Below, piece after piece: positions 1-5,618 of a stretch of 9,918 nt of DNA. Numbering within the stretch: position 1 is the stretch's first letter; each line of letters opens with the position of its first letter. Made by a program: the position numbers and the translations under genes. The notes beneath the pieces were generated by a model. That model did no database searches and was not told the DNA's origin. It saw only the letters and a program-made list of their open reading frames with translations. Source of the stretch: UPXZ01 sp964541615 (GTDB lineage Bacteria > Bacteroidota > Bacteroidia > Bacteroidales > Paludibacteraceae); NCBI GenBank assembly GCA_964541615.1, contig CAZIRA010000099.1:1-9918 (forward strand). Direction: 5' to 3'.

Positions 1-265
1 GTACCTGAAAGAAATCGCGTCGCACATCCAACCCGCTTATTTGCGCCACGAACGCGAAGCAATCGCCCGAAAAATCGGGATTGCCGAAGTCTTTTATCTT
101 GAAACATTGGTTGTGGCGGTCATAATAGACGTTGCACGAGGCTTTTTTATCGTCGTAGAAGGGGTTTTTGAAGTTTTTCCCCAGCTTGAAATCAAAGGGA
201 ATGTAGTGTTTGAAAACGGACAACCCGTTTTGGGTGGAGGCGAGGATGGCGGATTTGTCAATCAT
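1..265 (-). CDS. Primase-like protein of a mobile element, N-terminal part (runs off left edge)
   Basis: The minus strand is open from an ATG at 265 to the window edge, giving 88 codons of an N-terminus. It reads MIDKSAILASTQNGLSVFKHY, then NPFYDDKKASCNVYYDR, then IKDFGNPDFSGDCFAFVAQ. The pattern NPFYDDKKAS..., KDFG..., GDCFAFV resembles the CHC2 zinc-ribbon domain that opens DnaG-type primases, as found in primase/helicase (Toprim) proteins of Bacteroidetes integrative elements. The Cys/His zinc ligands of true DnaG seem to be replaced (NPFY where CPFH is expected, IKDFG where HCFGCG is expected), so zinc binding is doubtful. The start codon overlaps the stop of the upstream HTH gene (ATGA), which suggests translational coupling. 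The Toprim and helicase parts, if present, lie outside the window. Recognition is from motif memory, without alignment. Confidence 0.72.
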   Translation of the reverse strand, partial: MIDKSAILASTQNGLSVFKHYIPFDFKLGKNFKNPFYDDKKASCNVYYDRHNQCFKIKDFGNPDFSGDCFAFVAQISGLDVRRDFFQV

Positions 266-645
266 GGGGTTTGGGTTATTTTGGCAGCGATAGATTTTTT
301 GATTAATTGGTCTTTGAATTGCGTTAGGGAAGCAAGTAAATCCTGTTTTTCGATGGAGCGGACCGTTACATTTCCCGTATAAACCGCCCTGTAAACGTCG
401 TCAAAGGCAAAACGGATATTACCCGTCTCTGTGTATCGGAAAGGCAGCGATTCGTCCTTCCGCCAGCGATAAAGGGTAGATTCTGAAATACGTAAAGTCT
501 CCATAACTTCACGCGAAGTCATTTCGATTCCGCCGTCGTTTACCTGATTGTAAATATCATTGGAACGCAGCACGTGGTTTTCAATATTTTCCAACCGCTG
601 CATAATCTGTTGAAAAGCATCGCTTTCAATTACAATTACATTCAT
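262..645 (-). CDS. Helix-turn-helix (excisionase/MerR-like) protein of a mobile element
   Basis: A 127-residue protein. Residues 8-27 (DAFQQIMQRLENIENHVLRS) look like a short amphipathic or coiled-coil helix. Residues 42-87 form a DNA-binding helix-turn-helix of the excisionase/HTH_17 type: MTSREVMETLRISESTLYRWRKD, a short wing (SLPFRYTETGNIRFAF), then DDVYRAV. Small proteins of this build usually sit directly before primase and mobilisation genes in Bacteroidetes integrative elements, where they are thought to control excision or transfer. Here it is followed by the primase-like gene with a 4-bp ATGA overlap and preceded by an XRE regulator only 11 bp away, so the three are probably co-transcribed. 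Whether it is an excision factor or a transcription regulator cannot be decided from sequence. Confidence 0.82.
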   Translation of the reverse strand: MNVIVIESDAFQQIMQRLENIENHVLRSNDIYNQVNDGGIEMTSREVMETLRISESTLYRWRKDESLPFRYTETGNIRFAFDDVYRAVYTGNVTVRSIEKQDLLASLTQFKDQLIKKSIAAKITQTP

Positions 646-656
646 GGGGTTAGCTG

Positions 657-1010
657 TTAGTTTAAGGGTTTGAAAAACTTTTCTATTGTTTCACTTATCG
701 TGTCATTGATTTTTCCCAAAAAGAAAACAGACGCCTCTTTAGAACTGATTAACAAACCAATCAAAATGAAATATCTCTTGTTTTGAAGTAAAATCAGCAA
801 TTCTTCATTCAAATCAAATTCGTATAAGTTGATTTTTTGAGTTTGTAGATAATCAGCTAAATTTGTCAACTGCTCGTCGGTGAAATTTTCCGGATTATTT
901 TCTAATTTAGAATACTGTCCGGTTGATATTCCTAAATACTGTGATATGTTGCTTTGCTTTTCACCGTTTTTAATCCGAAACATTTTGATTTTTTCTGTGC
1001 TTATTTTCAT
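657..1010 (-). CDS. XRE-family (Cro/CI-like) transcriptional regulator
   Basis: A 117-residue protein. Residues 5-60 form an XRE-type helix-turn-helix: EKIKMFRIKNGEKQSNISQYL, GISTGQYSKLENNPENFTDEQ, LTNLADYLQT. The Q-x3-S-x-Y-L-G-I-S-x2-Q-Y-S-K-L-E-N pattern is typical. The C-terminal half (about 61-117) is rich in Leu/Ile/Phe and has no domain that I recognise; it may serve dimerisation. As the first gene of the leftward mobile-element cluster it is a plausible repressor of that cluster. Two dyads 20 bp apart lie about 125-155 bp upstream of its start and are candidate operators. Base composition is clearly more A/T-rich than the neighbouring HTH and primase genes, so it may have a separate origin. 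The product class is secure; the regulatory target is inferred. Confidence 0.82.
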   Translation of the reverse strand: MKISTEKIKMFRIKNGEKQSNISQYLGISTGQYSKLENNPENFTDEQLTNLADYLQTQKINLYEFDLNEELLILLQNKRYFILIGLLISSKEASVFFLGKINDTISETIEKFFKPLN

Positions 1011-1091
1011 ACGCTGTTTTTTAGTTAAAATGGTTAGTATTTATCTCAGCATCTTCTTATCTAAATGAATTTATTGATTGTCTTTGGGTTG

Positions 1092-1099
1092 CAAAATTA
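1092..1099 (-). promoter_or_regulatory. Possible -7 element for the XRE-HTH-primase cluster
   Basis: Read on the minus strand this is TAATTTTG, a full match to the Bacteroidetes -7 consensus TAnnTTTG, about 80 bp upstream of the XRE start codon. No TTTG lies at the expected 19-21 bp upstream, so the promoter is incomplete by consensus and the call is tentative. Confidence 0.35.
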
Positions 1100-1130
1100 T
1101 ATAGCTATGACAAAACGGGACGACAATTTT

Positions 1131-1167
1131 CGTGAAACTATTTCAGCCTGCAAGAAATTATTTCACG
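1131..1167. promoter_or_regulatory. Pair of operator-like dyads upstream of the XRE gene
   Basis: GAAACTATTTC (1134-1144) and GAAATTATTTC (1154-1164) differ at one base, each is a GAAA-N3-TTTC dyad, and their centres are exactly 20 bp apart, about two helical turns. The flanks CGT and ACG extend the pair into one larger imperfect inverted repeat. This is the layout expected for cooperative binding of a dimeric repressor. The XRE protein encoded next door is the obvious candidate, by inference only. Confidence 0.42.
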
Positions 1168-1210
1168 GAAAAATGATTGGTTTTCGGAATTTTATTTTAC
1201 GGAAATAAAC

Positions 1211-1310
1211 TTTGAAAGGTAATGAAGGCTTGTTTTGAATGGATGGGTTGTCAGATTATTAATAATACCGTTTGATTTGAAAGGGATAGTTTTTGTGTTT
1301 TTTTGAAAGG
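1211..1310 (+). repeat. Three TTTGAAAGG direct repeats
   Basis: Perfect copies occur at 1211-1219, 1276-1284 and 1302-1310; the first and third extend to TTTGAAAGGTA. The region is A/T-rich, so nine-base matches are less surprising than elsewhere, but three copies with a GG end in 100 bp is notable. Function unknown; protein-binding sites at the element end are one possibility. Confidence 0.5.
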
Positions 1311-1346
1311 TAGATTTAGAGCTTTATATAAATGGACGGAAAATTA

Positions 1347-1398
1347 AGTCAACTAACCGAGTCAACTTTACGCTGGGATTGTAAATCTAACAGTCAAC
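1347..1398 (+). repeat. Three AGTCAAC direct repeats
   Basis: Copies lie at 1347-1353, 1360-1366 and 1392-1398; the first two share AGTCAACT and start 13 bp apart. They immediately precede the large inverted repeat at 1429-1477. They may be binding sites of an element-encoded protein; function is not shown by the sequence. Confidence 0.42.
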
Positions 1399-1428
1399 AG
1401 AAATCAGGATAATACACTTATTAGGGCT

Positions 1429-1477
1429 TTAGTGCAAGGTGCAAGCCCTATATATATAGGCTTGCACCTTGCACTAA
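1429..1477. repeat. Perfect 19-bp inverted repeat with TA-rich loop
   Basis: The left arm TTAGTGCAAGGTGCAAGCC (1429-1447) is exactly complementary to the right arm (1459-1477), separated by an 11-base loop of alternating T and A. Each arm contains a tandem heptamer GTGCAAG-GTGCAAG, so the palindrome holds four copies of the unit, two per orientation. There is no T-tract after it on either strand, so it does not look like an intrinsic terminator. It could extrude as a cruciform or fold as a hairpin in single-stranded DNA, and may be a transfer, recombination or regulatory site. Confidence 0.85.
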
Positions 1478-1480
1478 GAT

Positions 1481-1662
1481 TGTAGCAAAACAAATAGATG
1501 AAATGGCTCTAAATACCGTAGAATGAAAAAAATAGAAAATATTATTTGTCAGGTTCAAAAAATATCGTACTTTTGTAACCGGAAGTTGAATGGGTTTGTT
1601 TCAAAAATGGGTTTCATTATAAACGATGATTACAACTCAAATTTTGCTACAATTTTGCTACA
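1481..1662. repeat. TTTTGCTACA units: one inverted, two in tandem
   Basis: ATTTTGCTACA occurs twice back to back at 1641-1651 and 1652-1662, an exact 11-bp tandem that puts both copies on the same face of the helix. The reverse complement TGTAGCAAAA lies at 1481-1490, directly beside the large inverted repeat. Tandem plus distant inverted copies are what one expects of arm-type sites of a tyrosine recombinase, but this is an inference. Confidence 0.6.
1545..1575 (+). promoter_or_regulatory. Consensus Bacteroidetes promoter, plus strand
   Basis: TTTG at 1545-1548 is followed after 19 bp by TACTTTTG at 1568-1575. Both match the Bacteroidetes consensus (TTTG at -33, TAnnTTTG at -7) with the normal spacing. 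Transcription would start around 1580-1583. No protein gene follows on the plus strand before the terminator at 1747, so the product would be a short RNA. Confidence 0.5.
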
Positions 1663-1785
1663 GTAAAGCCCTTATAAAAATTAAAGTATTGATATATTGA
1701 CGAGTAGGAAGATGGGTTCAACTACCGTTTTCCGCTCTTAACATCTAAAAACGCTCAAAAACAATGTTTTTGAGCGTTTTTTTTA
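1580..1785 (+). ncRNA. Candidate small RNA, about 200 nt
   Basis: A consensus promoter (1545-1575) and a strong intrinsic terminator (1747-1784) bound a stretch with no substantial plus-strand gene. The predicted 5' end CGGAAGTTGAA (1580-1590) can pair with TTCAACTACCG (1717-1727), 10 of 11 bases, which would bring the 5' end next to the terminator hairpin and close the RNA into a loop. The longest reading frame inside is a 19-codon one at 1607-1666, without a clear ribosome binding site. I do not recognise the RNA as a tRNA, 6S RNA or tmRNA. It could equally be an element-borne transcript or a residual chromosomal one cut by the insertion. Confidence 0.32.
1747..1784 (+). terminator. Strong intrinsic terminator, probably bidirectional
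   Basis: Arms of 17 bases, 1747-1763 and 1765-1781, are perfectly complementary around the core ACGCTCAAAAACA, giving a realistic hairpin of about 15 bp with a CAATG loop. On the plus strand it runs into eight T residues (1777-1784). On the minus strand it is followed by five T residues, so it can also terminate araR, whose stop codon is about 40 bp away. Confidence 0.85.
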
Positions 1786-1823
1786 TTTCCCAATGTAGTA
1801 GTTTTGCCTATAGAAGTGGAATC

Positions 1824-2516
1824 TCAAAACACATACTTTTTGCTTGATGAAAGCAGATTCTTTTCATCCTTAAATTTATAAAAATAGGCTCCTTTTTTGG
1901 ATCCGGACTTATCTATCTCATCCAGTTTTTCCAGGAAATCCAGGCTATGCATTTTTTTTCTAAAATTTCTTTTGTCCATTGTTGTGCCATAAATGGCTTC
2001 GTACAATGCCTGAAGCTGTGTCAATGTAAATTTTTCGGGGAGCAGGTTGAATCCTATCGGCTCAAGCACAGCTTTTCTTCTTAAAATATCCAGTGCATCA
2101 GCCACCATCTGAGAGTGGTCAAAAATCAATTTTGACGCTTTATCTAAATTCACCCAGAAAGCGTTGTGCGATTTCAGAAGCGATGTATCATAGGCATTTA
2201 TGTCAATCAAAGCATAATATGCACACGAAATTACACGTTCGCCCGGATCACGGTTCAGCTCACCGTACACTTTTACCTGCTCCATAAAAATATTTTCCAA
2301 ACCTGTAAGATTTGAAAGGATATTTGAAGCAGCATCAGCCACCGATTCGTTTTTCTGCACAAAACCTCCCATCAGCGAAAGTCCGCCCTGATAGGGTTCC
2401 ATGGCACGAGGATGCACAAGAAGCTTAATCTCGTTGTTTTGAAATCCAAAAATAATACAGTCAACCGCAACTAAAAAAAGATTGTGCGACTTATAGTAAT
2501 ATGAATCAAATGTCAT
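1824..2516 (-). CDS. araR: AraR, Nudix-type transcriptional repressor of arabinose genes
   Basis: A 230-residue regulator of the NrtR/AraR family: an N-terminal Nudix-like ligand domain (about 10-145) and a C-terminal winged helix (about 153-215, LTQLQALYEAIYGTTMDKRN, then FRKKMHSLDFLEKLDEI). The Nudix box is at residues 51-73: it keeps G-x5-E (GFVQKNE) but the catalytic REUxEE is replaced by NILSNL, so it should bind a ligand and not hydrolyse it. In Bacteroidetes this family represses arabinose genes and is released by L-arabinose. The frame is open to an ATG at 2558, but I chose the ATG at 2516 because MTFDSYYYKSHNLFLVAVDC is a typical start for the family and the upstream extension runs through a large inverted repeat. 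The gene is last in the leftward arabinose cluster. Confidence 0.9.
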   Translation of the reverse strand: MTFDSYYYKSHNLFLVAVDCIIFGFQNNEIKLLVHPRAMEPYQGGLSLMGGFVQKNESVADAASNILSNLTGLENIFMEQVKVYGELNRDPGERVISCAYYALIDINAYDTSLLKSHNAFWVNLDKASKLIFDHSQMVADALDILRRKAVLEPIGFNLLPEKFTLTQLQALYEAIYGTTMDKRNFRKKMHSLDFLEKLDEIDKSGSKKGAYFYKFKDEKNLLSSSKKYVF

Positions 2517-2526
2517 TTTTACAAGT

Positions 2527-2570
2527 AAAAAAAGTAAACTTTGACCAATTTTGATCAAAGTTTACTTTGA
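2527..2570 (-). promoter_or_regulatory. Large inverted repeat between symporter and araR: operator/promoter or terminator
   Basis: Arms of 14 bases (AAAGTAAACTTTGA at 2531-2544 and its complement at 2555-2568) flank a 10-bp spacer. Two readings compete. As RNA on the minus strand it is a hairpin running straight into seven T residues (2527-2533), an intrinsic terminator for the symporter, although only 3 of 14 pairs are G-C. As DNA, it holds TTTG (2559-2556) and TACTTTTT (2536-2529) 19 bp apart, close to the promoter consensus and just before the araR start at 2516. It also holds two AAAGT-N2-ACTTT dyads 26 bp apart and the palindrome TTTGATCAAA (2550-2559). AraR autoregulation is plausible. 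Confidence 0.6.
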
Positions 2571-2587
2571 GAGTCAGTGTTTTTTTT

Positions 2588-4333
2588 TTACCAGAAATAC
2601 CAATAGAACAAAGCACACAGGATTACCACGCCCAACGATGCAATAACATCCCATTTATTCCAGCTGTCGCGGATAAGTTTTTTGTAATCTTTGTCAAATG
2701 TAATAAAAGATATTTGTTCGGCAGTAGGTTTCGGAGTGAAAAACGAAATCACTACCATCATCAACATGATAAATACCAGCAGCCAAATCTCAAATATGAG
2801 CCAGTTTGTGTGCCAGAACCAAGTAGTTGATTCCCATAACCAACCGGACATTACATCTTTACCGCTATTGGTAAATATATTTGTAAGCAGACGCACCATA
2901 CCGATTGCAAAACCAATGATCATACCGGCTTCACCAGCTTTCGGAGTAATTCGTTTTGAAAAGATACCCAACACGAACACAGCCACCATAGCAGGTGCCA
3001 GCAAAGACTGTATGCCCTGCAGATAGTCGTAAAGGCTTCCGAGGCTCATCATCACCGGAATCCAAACAATTCCGAGAACAACCACAACTACAGTAGCAAT
3101 ACGGCCAACAAGTACGTAAGTTTCTTCAGTTTTTCCTTTGAACATTGGTTTGTAGAAATCTTCTGTAAACAAAGTGGCACATGAGTTAAAGAAAGCAGCC
3201 AATGAAGCTACGAGCGCTGAGATAAATCCAATAGTTACGATACCTTTCACACCAGCCGGCAATACAAACTTAACCATAGAACCGAAAGCTGTATCCGGAT
3301 TATCCAATGCAAAACCGCTATCAGGGCGTGCTGCCAAAGCAGCAGCGATCATACCCGGGATCAAGAACATGAATACAGGAAGTAATTTCAAATAACCTGC
3401 AGCAATAGTACCTCTGCGTGCTCTTTTCATCACTACGTCGCTGGATTCACCTTTTTGCTGTCCAAGTACACGCTGAACGATATGCTGGTCAGTAGCCCAA
3501 TACCAAAGACCGATAATGGAAGCTCCGATAAATACCCAAAATCCCGGATAATCATCGTAAAGCGGGTCACCTGTTTCGAAGTGAAACATGTGGTTCGTAC
3601 CATATGCAACTCCATCTGCTCCCACGTTCAGAGTCCTGGAATATTCAATCATGGCAGTCCATCCATCAGCAATACTTCCACCTCCAAGAGCTGAAAGTCC
3701 TAAGAATAGTACCAGGAATGATCCGATGATCAGAATCGGAGTTTGAATAGCCGACAAAGTCATAACACCTTTCATTCCTCCAAATACGGTAAAAATACCA
3801 GTCAGAACAATCAGACCGATAGCTCCAAACCAGAAAGGAAGACCAAGAAGGCTCTGCATGAAGATACCTCCCGTAAAGGCTGTTACACTCACTTTGGTCA
3901 ACACATAAGCTACCAATGTGATGATAGAAAGCCAGGATCCGGTAGCCGGCGTGTAACGGTTTTTCAAGAAATCGGGCATGGTAATTATTTTGCCCAATTT
4001 ATTATTCATAAGTTGATAAAACGGTACGAAGAACCAACCCAAAATAAGAATCATCCATCCCTGCATTTCCCAGTGTGCCATTCCCACTCCTGCTTTAGCG
4101 CCGGTTCCGGCAAGTCCTACAAGGTGTTCAGATCCGATATTTGCAGCAAAAATAGCTGCGCCAATAATGTACCAGGGTTCTCCCTTACCGAAAAGATAGT
4201 CTTCGCTGTCAGCACCTGCCTGCAGACGTTTGTCTTTTTGGACAGAACGCCACACAGCCCAAACAACTGCGAGTATGCCGACTGCAATAATTACCCAGTC
4301 AAGCCAAATAAACTGATGTGAATTCCAATTCAT
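2588..4333 (-). CDS. Sodium/sugar symporter (SSS family, SGLT-like), probable L-arabinose importer
   Basis: A 581-residue inner membrane protein with about 14 hydrophobic segments, the normal length for SGLT-type members of the solute:sodium symporter family. Clear landmarks are ANIGSEHLVGLAGTGAKAG (64-82) in the unwound TM1 region, MPDFLKNRY (119-127), TVFGGMKGV (182-190), and the SGLT signature WYWATDQHIVQRVL (277-290) followed by GYLKLLPVFMFLIPGMI (313-329). The TDQ...VQR and GYLKLLP..PGMI stretches closely match the mammalian glucose transporters. The family couples Na+ influx to sugar uptake. The genes for arabinose isomerase, kinase and epimerase upstream and araR downstream make L-arabinose the likely substrate, but other pentoses or galactose cannot be excluded. 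It follows galM after a 119-bp gap without a recognisable promoter or terminator. Confidence 0.93.
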   Translation of the reverse strand: MNWNSHQFIWLDWVIIAVGILAVVWAVWRSVQKDKRLQAGADSEDYLFGKGEPWYIIGAAIFAANIGSEHLVGLAGTGAKAGVGMAHWEMQGWMILILGWFFVPFYQLMNNKLGKIITMPDFLKNRYTPATGSWLSIITLVAYVLTKVSVTAFTGGIFMQSLLGLPFWFGAIGLIVLTGIFTVFGGMKGVMTLSAIQTPILIIGSFLVLFLGLSALGGGSIADGWTAMIEYSRTLNVGADGVAYGTNHMFHFETGDPLYDDYPGFWVFIGASIIGLWYWATDQHIVQRVLGQQKGESSDVVMKRARRGTIAAGYLKLLPVFMFLIPGMIAAALAARPDSGFALDNPDTAFGSMVKFVLPAGVKGIVTIGFISALVASLAAFFNSCATLFTEDFYKPMFKGKTEETYVLVGRIATVVVVVLGIVWIPVMMSLGSLYDYLQGIQSLLAPAMVAVFVLGIFSKRITPKAGEAGMIIGFAIGMVRLLTNIFTNSGKDVMSGWLWESTTWFWHTNWLIFEIWLLVFIMLMMVVISFFTPKPTAEQISFITFDKDYKKLIRDSWNKWDVIASLGVVILCALFYWYFW

Positions 4334-4452
4334 AATTTAATTATTTTAGCTATGAAACAGCCATTTCAAAATTCTCTTGATATTCAGGATTTGATATAAG
4401 GCGTGCTTCAGGTGTCATTTATGAAAAATATTAAATAATCACAAGAAAATTA

Positions 4453-5592
4453 CTAGTTAACTCCAAACTTATAAATGCAAGTGCTTTGATACACTTTGCC
4501 TGGTTCAAGAATAACTGATGGCCACTCTGGTTTGTTAGGGCTGTCCGGATAATGCTGTGTTTCCAGGCAAATTCCTGTTCTTTGGTTGTAAACTATCCCT
4601 TTTTTACCTGTCACGGTTCCATCAAGGAAGTTTCCGGTATAAACCTGAATTCCGGGTTCGTTGGTGTAAACTTCCAAAGTAACTCCGGACGCAGGCGAAA
4701 CAACTTTGGCTGCAAGCTGGCTCACATCGCCATTTGTGTTGAGCACCCAGTTGTGGTCGTAGCCGTTTCCATTCTTCAGTTGAATGTTTTCGAAGTTGTC
4801 AATCTCTTTTCCTACTAATTTAGGAGTTGTGAAATCCATCGGAGTTTCCTTAACGGTTACAATTTCGCCGGTAGTCATAAATGTGCTGTCCACCGGAGTG
4901 AAATTATCTGCATTCACATACAATTCATCGGCGGTAATCGGCTGTGAAGGATCACCTGCAAGATTGAAGTAAGAGTGATTGCACATATTGATCACAGTTT
5001 TCTGATCTGATGTGGCGTTAAAATCAATTTTGATAGCATTGTCGTCTGTCAATGTGAAAGTCACTTTGGCTTCTACATTTCCAGGGAAATTCATATCACC
5101 GTCTGGTGAAAAACGGGTCATTTCTATGGTTTTTTCATCGATTTGATTCACGTTTTTGAAAACCTGATACTGCCATCCTTGCGGACCGCCGTGCAGGCAG
5201 TGACCGAAATTATTTTGAGGCAGCTGGATTGTTTTTCCGTCAATCGTGATTTTACCCTGATTTATACGGTTTGCATAACGTCCGATAGTAGCTCCAAAAT
5301 CACTCGGAACATTGATGTAGTCTGCAATGGAATCAAATCCAAGCACAACGTCAATCATTTTTCCGGTTTTGTCAGGAACCATTACAGAGACAATTCTTCC
5401 ACCGAAATTGGTAATTGCCACTTCCATACCGGAAGCATTTTTCAGCACGTACAAATCGGTTGAATCACCATTCACAACTGTCTGGAATTTAGCTCTATCC
5501 AATCCCGACAAAGTTATTTCTTTTTCTTTAGGAGCTGCGCAGCTTGCCAGTACCAATACGCCGACCACTAAAGCTAAAATTTTGTTCTTCAT
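4453..5592 (-). CDS. galM: Aldose 1-epimerase (mutarotase), lipoprotein
   Basis: A 379-residue GalM-family enzyme that interconverts alpha and beta anomers of aldoses. The N-terminus has a lipoprotein signal peptide: KNK, a hydrophobic stretch, and the lipobox LASC with Cys18 as the acylated residue, so the protein acts outside the inner membrane. Family landmarks: NFGGRI (62-67), GRYANRI (104-110), NNFGHCLHGG (127-136, with His131 and His134), NHSYFNL (205-211, His206 the likely catalytic acid), YDHNW (278-282), and CLETQHYPDSPN (342-353, Glu344 the likely catalytic base). Its place between araB and the symporter suggests that it supplies the anomer preferred by the transporter. The +2 residue is Ala and is followed by APKEKE; whether it reaches the cell surface is unclear. 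araB ends 26 bp upstream, so the two are probably co-transcribed. Confidence 0.94.
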   Translation of the reverse strand: MKNKILALVVGVLVLASCAAPKEKEITLSGLDRAKFQTVVNGDSTDLYVLKNASGMEVAITNFGGRIVSVMVPDKTGKMIDVVLGFDSIADYINVPSDFGATIGRYANRINQGKITIDGKTIQLPQNNFGHCLHGGPQGWQYQVFKNVNQIDEKTIEMTRFSPDGDMNFPGNVEAKVTFTLTDDNAIKIDFNATSDQKTVINMCNHSYFNLAGDPSQPITADELYVNADNFTPVDSTFMTTGEIVTVKETPMDFTTPKLVGKEIDNFENIQLKNGNGYDHNWVLNTNGDVSQLAAKVVSPASGVTLEVYTNEPGIQVYTGNFLDGTVTGKKGIVYNQRTGICLETQHYPDSPNKPEWPSVILEPGKVYQSTCIYKFGVN

Positions 5593-5618
5593 GTGTTTAT
5601 AATTTAATTAATTGAAAA

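Larger units (their letters stand above)
1011..1823. other. 813-bp non-coding junction between mobile element and arabinose locus
   Basis: No convincing protein gene is present on either strand, and I find no remnant of an integrase. From the XRE start rightwards it holds: a TAATTTTG box on the minus strand (1092-1099); two operator-like dyads (1134-1164); three TTTGAAAGG direct repeats (1211, 1276, 1302); three AGTCAAC copies (1347, 1360, 1392); a 19-bp perfect inverted repeat (1429-1477); an inverted and two tandem TTTTGCTACA units (1481, 1642, 1653); a plus-strand promoter (1545-1575); and a strong terminator (1747-1784). Overall A/T content is high. The chromosomal end of the mobile element should lie here, since araR and its terminator on the right belong to the arabinose locus. 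The exact junction is unknown. Confidence 0.7.

Noticed and set aside
41..382. Plus-strand open frame of 113 codons at the left end
   Set aside because: It lies antisense to the primase-like and HTH genes, and its translation resembles no family; the minus-strand reading has clear motifs and an ATGA junction.
1200..1480. Decayed integrase or transposase next to the XRE gene
   Set aside because: Reading both strands gave only A/T-rich frames full of stops, without any recombinase motif.
1607..1666. 19-codon frame MGFIINDDYNSNFATILLQ as a small protein
   Set aside because: There is no visible ribosome binding site or known homologue, and half of it is the tandem repeat ATTTTGCTACA; a frame of this length is common by chance.
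1200..1730. CRISPR array
   Set aside because: The repeats are 7-11 bp, of several unrelated types and irregularly spaced; there are no regular spacers and no cas genes.
1700..1735. tRNA-like 3' end (GGGTTCAA ... TTTTCCGCTCT) that could mark integration into a tRNA gene
   Set aside because: The T-arm does not fold: the base after the 7-base loop is A where the invariant C61 is needed, and the flanking stem does not pair. No other tRNA arms are seen upstream.
2517..2558. Upstream ATG at 2558 giving a 14-residue longer AraR
   Set aside because: The extension (MIKIGQSLLFLLVK) is not family-like and is encoded by a large inverted repeat with promoter-like elements; the ATG at 2516 fits the family N-terminus.
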